A stretch of DNA of 64,000 nucleotides from Calvatia gigantea. Lineage: Eukaryota > Basidiomycota > Agaricomycetes > Agaricales > Lycoperdaceae. This document shows, piece after piece, positions 55,314 to 64,000 of this stretch. The notes beneath the pieces are model-generated. The model had not been told where the DNA came from, did not search any database, and saw only the letters and a list, made by a program, of their open reading frames with translations. Numbering within the stretch: position 1 is the stretch's first letter; every line of letters starts with the position of its first letter. The translations under genes were made by a program, and so were the position numbers. The stretch lies in the NCBI GenBank assembly GCA_025093985.1, contig JACAAK010000002.1, positions 3,472,001 through 3,536,000 on the forward strand, in the 5' to 3' direction.

Positions 55314-58300
55314 ATGGCGGAAAAACGCCCTGCATTTACTGGATTTGGGGCTCACGACGGTGGGTTGAATGGGCAGCAAAAGCTCAAGCCATCTAAAGCA
55401 GCGCTTCTACGCATGAGAACGGAAGACCGGAAAGCTGCCAATGAGAGGAGGAAGGAGAGAGCAGAAAAATTGAATGCAGAGGTCTGTGGTGTTATTCATA
55501 TGCTTGAGTAGAACCTCACCCAAAAGTTGCGCCTTCACAGGGCAACGACCACTTCAACCAAGGACGTTACGTTGAGGCCATTGCCAAATACACCGAAGCT
55601 GCTAAGATCTACATACTCAAGCCGGCTTTTATGATTAATCTGGCGGCTACGTATCTCCGCCTCAACCAGTATGTTCCCTATTCTTCTGGTTTCGTTAATC
55701 CCCGCCTACCGTTTTCAGGTACGAACTCGCGGAATGGGCCTGTGACTGTGCCCTCCTTCAGTCACCGCGCTTTGCCGAAGCCCGTTTCTGGAGGGCAGTA
55801 GCTCGTAAAGGCCAGGGCATGTTCAAAGGCGCTGAACTTGGTACATGAATTTCCAATCATGCTCTTGCAGTTCACGACTGATTCCTAACTTATCCTAGAC
55901 CTTGGGTTCGTCCTCAAGCACCACCCTGGAACAAAAAAAGCGCAAGATGAACTTTCCAAAGTCCAAGAGGAGAGAAGTAAACGTGGAGATGGTCAGCGGT
56001 CCGAGCCGACATACAACGAAGAGTTTCCGCCCTTCGACGCTGAAGAGTGGGACCCACCGTTGGACTCCGATTCCGAGGATGTACGGCACACGGGAAACAA
56101 CAAGCCTTGTAAATTTTATAACCACTACGGATGCGGGAAGAGTGTTCTATGTCAACATAGTCATGCTCCTGATGACAGGAGTGTACGCGATGACATGTAC
56201 GTCCTGTATATCCCGTATCACAGTCCGTGTCCTCATAAATACCCAGAGGGCAGAACGTATGTTTAGAGTTCCTACTTGGAAGTTGCAAGTTTGACGAGTG
56301 CGTGTATTCGCATTCGAAGGACTACCTTCCTCAAGGCTGGTGGAGCACACCAAAACAGGTCGAAGAAGCGAAGAGACTCCGTGCTGCTCTCGATGATCCT
56401 GAAACAGACAATTCCCCTGTTATCGAAACACTGGAAAATACAACGGCATATGGACGCTTGAAGAAATATCAAGATTATCTGGAAGATCTCAAACTCTACA
56501 GCGCTTTCCGCCCTGATATCCTAATGTCCAGAGTCAAGGACAAAGCTCCCAAACTTTCGATGGAACCCCTCCCAAAGGACCCGGGCCGCTTCGTCCTTAT
56601 CCTTTGTCTCGAAGCGGCAGATAAATTTGACAGCACCCACGGTCACCTTTTGAAAGCCTTGAGGGCTGAAGTCAAAGTAGTCTACGCGAAAAACGCGACG
56701 CAAGTCTCAACATACCTTGAGGCTCCCGAGCTGGCCGGTGTTATCGTTGGAGATGCTGGCATCGCCAAATCAAATGATGTTTCCCAACTTGTGGACTACG
56801 CCACATCCGGCGGATCAGTTGTATTTTGTGGCTTATTCCCTACCTTCATTTTGGAAACAGAGTTCAGTCGCCTCTTTTCACAACATTTTGGTCTGCCATG
56901 GGAATACGGGTCTTATTTTCAACAGAACTTCCACAAGAATACAGGGAACGACATTGGGAAACGGAACCCTTCTCTCGCTCCGGTGTATAGCATGAAGGCG
57001 GTACACGCCCGGGGTGTCGCGCCTGAATCTGCTATTTACAAGACGAACCCACCATTCAATACGGGGTCTAGCGACCCCGATGAGTCGCCAGCGGTATCGA
57101 CACGTGTGGGCCGTGGCTTCGTTAACTTCTTGGGTGATGTCAATGCTGAAGAAGCATCAACCAAAACCATCCTGGCTATGCTTGGTCTTCTTGATTCTCC
57201 GCTACCACCGGGTCCCGTTGTCCCAGAGGTTGGGAGGAGCGAGAAGTCCTCTCAGGCTGCAGGGAAGGAGTCGGGGTCTCCGCACTCCGGGCAATTTATC
57301 ATGCAGTTATCTCTCTTTGCCGATGAGGTCTTCGATCAGTGCACCAAGCTGCACATCCAAGCCATGGAGACGAAGGTGGAGGTAAAGAAAGCAACCACAG
57401 AAGCCCGGGCTCTGACATTGCTATCCTCCCCACGTCTCTCGGGCGTCTACGTCACAGACCATGCGCTGACCGATCGGCAATATAAGCCCCTCCTGTCGAA
57501 GCTGGCATTCTACGTCGAGAGCGGAGGTTGTTTGGTCTTTGGCGGAATGTTCAGCAGTTACGCGAAATTCCCGCACATCGCGCCCTTACTCGCGGAGTTT
57601 GGCCTGGATTGGAAGGTTGGAGACTACAGCAAAGATACCCTCGAACTGAACCGCGGCTCTAACAAAATCGCTGACGAGAACGCATTCCTCCCCTCAGAAA
57701 TTCAACTGAAAGCCCTCCCCCTAGAGGGAGTCGAACCCCACAACATGATCTACCGTCAAGCACGCACTACCCACGCTCCCCAGACACCCATCGCTTTCGG
57801 TCATACCAAAGGAGGAAGCGTAGGCTACATTGGAGACGTCAGCGGAGATGCCTGTACAACACCCATCTTACTCGCGATGTTCAATCTCTTCAAACACCCT
57901 GGCCCTCTCACACCACCCGATCCACATAAATTCGTCATACTCCTCGTGCACTCCGATATCATAGACGGGTACGAAGAAACACCCCTTTTCAAGCAGCTGA
58001 AAGAGAAACATGTGGAAATTATTACAGACGAAAAATTCTCCGACTCCAGGCTTGCGGACCTACTTTCTTCGCCTGATCTGCTCGGTATCCTCGTCCTGGA
58101 CGATATGTTCCTGATGCCCAAACGCAAGTGGCTCAGCCACAAAGTCGCCGCGTACACGTGGTCAGGCGGCACCATGATCTTTTGTGGTGACTTTGGTGTT
58201 ATGACACCTCCAGATCAGTTCGAACGGTTCGTGGCCGACGACCTGTGCCTTCCTTGGAAGTTGTCCCCCGTGATGACGCTATCAGCGAAATTAAACAAGG

Positions 58301-58605
58301 AGAACGTGTTTGTGAAGCTTCTACCAGATGGAGTGAAGCAAGAGAGTGTACGCTATGAAGGGGCGTTTGTGCGTGGTGTCGATGGTGATGTAGCCATTTA
58401 CAGGAGTGAGCTGGAACCTGGATCGGAGAGTCCTGCCTATGTTCCTGTGGCATACAGTGCTGTTGGGAAGGGTCATGTTGCGTATTTTGGACACGACGAA
58501 ATTGGGGAATTAGACACGAATATGATCTTAGCAATGCTAGGGCCAGTTTCACCACCCAAGTCCCCTCCCCACACCCTAATGACACAACCGAAAACAAGGG
58601 TTTGA
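55314..58605 (+). CDS. TPR + two CCCH zinc fingers + triple repeat protein
   Basis: Five exons: 55314-55481, 55541-55668, 55719-55840, 55899-56196, 56247-58605; 1024 aa, all junctions in phase. Residues 57-150 are a TPR-type helical repeat (GNDHFNQGRYVEAIAKYTEA, FMINLAATYLRLNQYELA). Two CCCH fingers follow: C-X7-C-X5-C-X3-H (about 210) and C-X7-C-X4-C-X3-H (about 244), typical RNA-binding fingers. From about residue 353 there are three tandem repeats of roughly 200 residues (starts near 353, 588 and 800). Each has a beta-strand, a G-V/I-x-V-x-D core, a SGG-x-x-x-F-G/C-G turn and a terminal G-x-V-x-Y-x-G-D/H signature ending in I-L-A-M-L-G/F. This looks like a Rossmann/glutaminase-like fold without an obvious catalytic Cys. 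A role in mRNA handling is inferred from the fingers only. Confidence 0.88.
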
Positions 58606-58847
58606 ATAGCCTTGAATTCAAATGTCTACATTTGTTGCGCCTGTTATTGTCACCATCCTGTAGTTCTAGCGGTACTCTGTCGCCGATGTATAATTGCTAG
58701 AGTTGTAGTTGTAGAGTACAATGGGCATTTACATACAAGATAATAGAATAATGCGAGGGCACGAGGTCTTTTGGTATCAGTATCAAGATATTGGTGGAGG
58801 GGTATACACAAATGCTAGGGAGTAGGTTGTGAGTTTGAGTGGGAGGG

Positions 58848-60021
58848 TCACCAAACACCGGTCCTCCTGCGTCTTGAGATAGAAAGCATATTCGTTAAGG
58901 TTTTACTAGAGCTGCTAGACTCAGGGTTGTGGGATCGTTTGAAATCCTGGGCATTCTCAATGTCCTGGGAGGGGCGATTAAAAATGGTATACCACGAAAA
59001 TTGAATCGTAGATCGCTTACCAAAAGTGGCCGTTCGACAACGAGCGAGTCATCGGAATTCTGGACCGTTGTTTTGGGGGTTTTCGTAAGCTTGACGAGTG
59101 CCCGAAGTTTGGTTTTCATTAGTCCGAGCTGTATATAAATAGCGTCAATGGGGAAAATTTTGTGCGACTGCAAAAATGACCAAGACCTGTTTATCGCGCT
59201 CTTGGATTTCAGACTTGAGATTTCCTATCTCTTTGTGCTTAGCGGTGATTTCCTCTTGCTTTTTGCGAAGTGAACGGGTGAGGCGGCGGTTGGTGTCTTG
59301 CTCAGAATCTCTTTTCTGTTTCTCGTGGGCGAGTTCGTCTCGTGTCATTGTCAAGCTGACTTCACGCTCCATAATTGTCCGATTCAATTTGTCTATTTCC
59401 GTCGATAGAGTATCTTTTGATTTCAGTTGGGAATGGACATTCTTGAGTTGCCGGCGAAGAACTCCATTCTCCTCACGAGCACGTTCTAGATCGGATACCA
59501 AAGGTGCAACGCGTTCCTCAAGTCGACGCGCCGCATCAAGGAGTGCCACCTGCGTGGGACAGAAACCAAAGGACAATGTCCAGTTGGGTCAACCGTTATG
59601 TATTGGAAAAAGAGGTGCAGATACACACCGCCCTACGGTCACCAATGGATACGTCCGGATCGTCCACAAGCCCTTTGATTATGTCACTGGCCTTTTGAAC
59701 GAAGACCGCTGGGGTATCCTGGTCAATGCTGTCCAAGTGTTGTAAGATGCGACTGGACTTGTCCGGGTCTGGAAAGCTGAGGTATATCCGGAAGGGAGAT
59801 CGAGATCCCCATTCACTGCGACAGGCCGCGCATTTTCGTTCTCTACTTAGCTGAAAGATACAGTCTTCACAGAAAACGTGTCCTGATACAGAATGGAGAT
59901 GAAACCGTCAGTGGACCCGAAGTAAACGACCCTTTGTTGAACGATGCGCACCACAATGCTGGGCTAGGAATCTCTCACATGTATAAGACTGGTGGCAGAT
60001 GGTACACAGAAGTTCAGACAT
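58848..60021 (-). CDS. RING-finger coiled-coil protein (putative E3 ubiquitin ligase)
   Basis: Five exons, all in phase: 60021-59952, 59882-59629, 59549-59187, 59128-59021, 58964-58848; 303 aa. The first splice completes a C3HC4 RING: C-X2-C (CTIC), then C-X-H-X2-C-X2-C (CGHVFCEDC) and C-X2-C (CAAC) within the first 55 residues. A DIDQDTP-like helical segment and a long charged coiled coil (about 110-235; LEERVAPLVSDLERAREENG, RRLTRSLRKKQEEITAKHKE) follow, then a Ser/Arg-rich tail. The architecture resembles TRAIP-type or similar RING ligases; substrate unknown. The last intron could be retained, giving a stop at 58895. Confidence 0.83.
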
Positions 60022-60551
60022 GGAAATGGTGTGCAATGCGTGTTTTGGGCGTCAAAGATTTTCAGAAACTGGAACGTTGCAAAGTTGTCAGTCCACACGA
60101 TCAAACTCAGGTTTGGGGAGAGCAGCTTTGAATCACATGACTCTAGATAAACGGCTAATTCCCAGCCCTGACCTAAATCGAGAGTGACCCGACCACAACG
60201 ACATGAGCTCGCAGTCTCTGTCGTTAAAATTCCCTGGCACCCATTCAATGCGAACCTACACGACCTGTCTCCTATTAGCGTGCCTCTTGGACAAGATCTT
60301 GATTCATGAGCCCAAGACGCCATTTATCCGTTTTTATTCACTCGAGTGCGAAAACCCTGTCGCCGAAATAGAATTTGGGGGATTGCCTGTGTTTTCTGCA
60401 CTATACCATCTGGGTTATACCATCCGGGCGCAATCCTGTCGCCACCCCTATAAACCAGACAAATATTCTTGGTGCTTCATGGTCGACTGTTCCCTACCAC
60501 TCGTTTTCATCTATCCGTCTCCTGGAGGGAATTTCTCGAGTACTTCCTGTC
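60022..60551. promoter_or_regulatory. Divergent intergenic region between RING and C2H2 genes
   Basis: 530 bp between the two start codons. Contains TATAAAC (about 60449) on the plus strand, 100 bp before the C2H2 start. An open frame at 60203-60568 has no motif and is probably 5' UTR. Confidence 0.5.
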
Positions 60552-61489
60552 ATGCCTTCAAAATCTAAATACAAGCTATCGGATCGTCAGCTCACGGAAG
60601 AGGAAAAGGCCGCGCTGCGATATACCTGCAGGATATGCTCGGCGCCCTTTATCGAGTTCGAGTCACTTATTAGGCACTCGACCAAACAACATGGGCCGGA
60701 TATTGAGTATGCATTCTTCGAATCTACCATACAGGCCTTGACCGTAGTCCAGGCACTTTTGCTCTTATGCTCAATACGGTATTTGCAAGTATACGGAACG
60801 GAGTGTAAACAACATGAAGGTACACACCAACACACAGTATGTTTCTCAACTCGCCCTCACGTACAGTAGAAGGTCTGAGATGGTTATTCTAGCACGGGCA
60901 ATAAGCCCCACCGTTGTCTTAAGCCTGGGTGCTCATGGAAGTTTGGCGACCCATCCTCACTGAATCGACACCTCAAAACTCACGTAAGGATCTAATCAGA
61001 AAGCTCTGTATATGGACTCACGAAGCGCAGAACAACTCTAAAAACGGGGGCGGCTCAGCCCCCACCCCAACAGATAACTCTTCCACTCCCTCCTCAAACG
61101 ATCCTGCGGGTCGTATATTCCACCATCGCGTGCTCACCGTTGATCACGCACCGAAGCCGACGCGTCAAGAAATTCACTTTTTACCACCCGCGACGCCCCA
61201 CTCATCTTATACCTCATCCGCTCAACCTGGGCCTCCCTTTAGCCAATCCTGGACTGAGAATTTCGAACCGACCTATCGCAGCATGGGCGCAGGAGGAAGA
61301 TCTCAGGCCCCACCCTTTGACCGTACTTCCTCCCTCGACCCAGGCCCTTCTCTCAACGCTGCGCGTCGCGTCCACCCCCAGAACTTTGTGGCCGACCTTC
61401 CCCCATCCAGCCATCACACGGATCGCATTAGTGTATATCTGATGGAAGGTACTAATCCAGACATCTGGCGATATGCAACGATGTTTTAG
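60552..61489 (+). CDS. C2H2 zinc-finger protein, putative transcription factor
   Basis: Three exons: 60552-60706, 60893-60983, 61031-61489; 234 aa. Start M-P-S-K-S-K-Y-K-L-S. The first finger is CRICSAPFIEFESLIRHSTKQH (C-X2-C-X12-H-X4-H). Splicing then yields the linker D-T-G-N-K-P-H-R and a second finger C-X4-C-X12-H-X3-H (CLKPGC...LNRHLKTH). The TG-x-KP linker is characteristic of DNA-binding C2H2 arrays and supports the first intron. The rest is Ser/Pro-rich and disordered. A short additional exon inside the 186-bp first intron cannot be excluded. Confidence 0.78.
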
Positions 61490-62865
61490 GGAGCGTCATT
61501 GGTTCAACCAAGCAAGCGCAAAAGGCTTACTTCATAAGCAATAAGCAAGGGAACTTTTATTATCACGCTGCATTGAACCGACAATACCACCCCAGTAACG
61601 ATAGATCCGCAGTCGTTTTTACCTTAATCTTGTCTAGAAATCTCTCCTATAACCGAGCTTTATTCCTTTAGTCTTGCTGCAATTTCCAGCGGCTTACTTG
61701 AATACCATACTCAAATGCGAGTCTCCTATTCCCAGATGGCGGGGGCTTCGTTTTTAACCCCACGTAAGCACTAAATACCAAGCAGGAAGCTGACGTTAAG
61801 ATCGTAGGCATAATATAGAAGTTAACTGCATAGAAACCTCACGTACTGGCGGAGAACCTGTACCCCTAATGGTTTGAAGTAGCCGCGGCAGGAAGCACTG
61901 GGAAGGAGCCTACTGAATAGAATTGACCAAAAGTTGCTATCACGACCAAAAGGTGATCCTGGTCATTCCTATTCGAAACCCTTGCACACCTCGGTCATTG
62001 GCGCCAAGAACGGTACTGCTACACCCTCTTCCTTCACCTCCGTCTTATTTCATGATGTAAATACTTTTCAACAGATATCAGACCTTCACATAAAATAACA
62101 AGGGAAGAAGGTTGCGCGAGCCTTGTACATCCCAAGGAGTTTCTTTCTTCTGCCGAAACATCATAAACTCTGCGAAACACCAACTCGTTGCCAAGTAAAG
62201 CCAGCAGAATAAGTTATTCCATTACTTCTCCATCGCCCTCGTTGTTTTCTGGATTAATCGCCGGTACAGCCTCTCTCTTGCCGCTTTGAGTACTCAATAC
62301 CCTAGAATGTCGGGTGGGTGACTCAATCTTGTGGCCACTTTTGCCCATATGGTACCAAAAAATCGGTTCTTACACAAAAGGTAATTCATCTCAGGCGAAT
62401 CCGCGGTGTATGTTGTGCTGAAAGAATGCATGGCTCAGACACAGGCAGCGCCGATCGATACTGAATTTTAGTCTTTTCTCCACAAGTTCTTCCGTTTGGC
62501 CTCATGTTCTATTGCATTTGAGCCTGATTACACTGGACGAATAACAGATACCAGACAAGTAGGCAGACCTATTTCCCGCCGCCCGTCATTAAGTGTGGTA
62601 AGTCGAAGTACGCTTCTTCGATGTGATACGCCCCTGACAGGTTGCACCTTTCGACTCAGATATCTAACGTGAAACCAAGCACCGACACCCAGGTCGGAGG
62701 GAATCGCGCCAGTTCTTATTTGTGTCCTCCTTGTACCACAACGCGGTAAGACACACTCCCCTGGCATAATAAACACTCCTGACATCTTGTACCTTTGTTA
62801 TTAGGCATCAAATACGAAAACAAGTTTCATCTCCACAATACGGGCCTAAAAATTTCCCGAACGCG
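61490..62865. other. 1.4-kb intergenic region, nothing recognised
   Basis: No coding frame with a familiar motif on either strand and no repeat shared with the TE nest. An 85-codon minus frame at 62528-62785 shows no motif. It probably holds the 3' end of the C2H2 transcript and the promoter of the F-box gene. Confidence 0.5.
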
Positions 62866-64000
62866 ATGCTGGAGCAAATAAGGCCCGAGACTCAACAAAT
62901 AACGGCGCGAGAAGCCCAACGCCTCCGCAGACTGAACGACCGACATGCTGCGACGGCTGTCTTACCCCACGAAGTCTTTGCGGCTATATTTAAATATGCC
63001 TGTGAGGGCGTGAACGCCTTCCCACTCGTCCTCGGCGGTGTTTCCGCCCAATGGCGAAGCGTCGCTTGGTCAACTCCTCAGCTTTGGACCTCCCTTTCCG
63101 TGTCCATAATCACGAATGACGATATCTGCTTGCCCTCTCAGCGATACGATATCCTCCGCTTGTACTTCACAAACTTGCAAGCTCTCTCACTATCGCTTGA
63201 GCTTTGTGATAAGGATGAGTGGCCCAAGTTACCGGACGAGTCGCTTTTCTGGCGTCAACCTGCCATTCCCTTCCGAGAGTTTTTTGACTTCGTCTTTCGG
63301 GTGAACCCGCATCAACTTCGAGGCATCGTATTGAAATTGGGCATGGATTGGTGGTGGAACTTTTGTAACAGCTTCCAGCCGAGCCTCCTTACTAGGCTTG
63401 AGTTTATTGATATCGACTGGTATTCGGGAGCTTTTATGTCCGACACGAACCCTTCTTTCGCGATCCCTTCGTTGACTAAAGTCTCTTTTTCGGAAGACGA
63501 GCCCTCTGATGGGTACTTTTCGTCGTTGCGGCTCCCATAGATCCAACTCACGTCCCTTGAATTACGGGGACTTGTTATGAACGAATGCTTCGAGTTGCTT
63601 ATGAACACATCCCCGAGTTTGAAAGTGTTCCGCTGTGTCCCTGACCCAAGCTCCGAGCCTTTTCTTGCCTCCCGTTACCCCGACACGACCCTATACAATC
63701 TGGAGACGCTAGATTGGTGCTTCTGCGTTGATGAAGACGACTGGACAAAATTCTTGTTGACCCCTATGCGATTTCCATCCCTGCGTCGCCTGTACTGTCG
63801 AGGGGCGTCTCGCCTACGCCAGGATCTCTGGTACCTCTTGGATGATTTTATTCAAGATTTGCCACGTTTAATCACCTTTGGGAGCGGTCCCGCCCTGCAA
63901 CAGGACTTAGGACCATCAGATTGTTGGACTAATGGTAGCGGAAAAGGCAGCTCAAGTTATATCTCCTGCCCTTGGACCGTTTTCACATTGTCCGGATTAC
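62866..64000 (+). pseudogene. F-box protein gene with one in-frame TAG, running off the right edge
   Basis: Start M-L-E-Q-I-R-P-E-T-Q, then an agaric-type F-box: LPHEVFAAIFKYACEG, LVLGGVSAQWRSVAWSTPQL, WTSLSVS (residues about 30-90). Leucine-rich, LRR-like segments follow. F-box proteins are substrate receptors of SCF ubiquitin ligases. The frame is open from 62866 to the edge except for TAG at 63538-63540; the sequence after it (LTSLELRGLVMN, LYNLETLDWCF, FPSLRRLYC) continues the LRR pattern in the same frame. Either a recent nonsense allele, a truncated 224-aa product, or a sequence error. These families are large and fast-evolving in agarics. Confidence 0.72.

Noticed and set aside
60203..60568. 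121-codon ORF upstream of the C2H2 gene
   Set aside because: No domain, overlaps the C2H2 start region in another frame; better explained as 5' UTR.
62528..62785. 85-codon minus-strand ORF
   Set aside because: No motif, no splice context, isolated in an intergenic region.

Overview
The window comes from a filamentous basidiomycete, most likely an Agaricomycete. The host genes are densely packed and split by introns of about 45-60 bp with GTATGT/GTAAG donors, the F-box protein is of the agaric type, and the repeats are chromodomain-bearing Ty3/Gypsy elements. I cannot name the genus.

Layout. (1) 1-1204: 3' part of a bestrophin-family anion-channel gene on the minus strand, running off the left edge; its 5' part is replaced by transposon sequence at about 1205. 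(2) 1205-52597: a 51 kb nest of transposable elements. Most belong to one self-priming chromovirus family (LTR, gag, pol with C-terminal chromodomain, then an extra ORF3 of about 328 codons before the 3' LTR). Eight ORF3 copies or fragments are present. Target-site duplications (TSDs) fix the nesting: B (11858-18252, TSD CCTTG) lies inside ORF3 of A (6786-19529, TSD CTTGT), which lies inside ORF3 of C. D, a different Gypsy family (21935-29032, TSD CCTTG), lies inside the 5' LTR of E (21815-34691). H (35742-51797, TSD ATAGT) contains two identical inverted Tc1/mariner copies, and everything between them has been inverted. The 5' LTR of H contains a 6.7 kb LTR element with no coding capacity (44801-51532, TSD GCTAA). 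(3) 52598-53190: ceramide synthase pseudogene. (4) 53590-64000: ordinary gene-dense chromatin with NTH1 DNA glycosylase, a TPR/CCCH/triple-repeat protein, a RING coiled-coil protein, a C2H2 zinc-finger protein and an F-box gene with one in-frame stop.

The most unusual items are: the recent non-coding LTR element, which has a copia/Ty5-style half-tRNA primer site and an array of about 14 degenerate two-hairpin units; the conserved ORF3 in the env position; a spliced antisense gene inside Gypsy element D; 11-nt self-priming sites that co-vary between PBS and predicted transcript 5' end in two unrelated families; and a transposon-mediated inversion that can be reconstructed to the base.

Decay of the nest is dominated by CGA-to-TGA changes (CpG transitions), so nearly all gag/pol/ORF3 copies are broken. 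Only B has intact gag and ORF3, and its pol carries three TGA codons. The two Tc1 transposases are intact. All calls come from reading the sequence; no database search was run.
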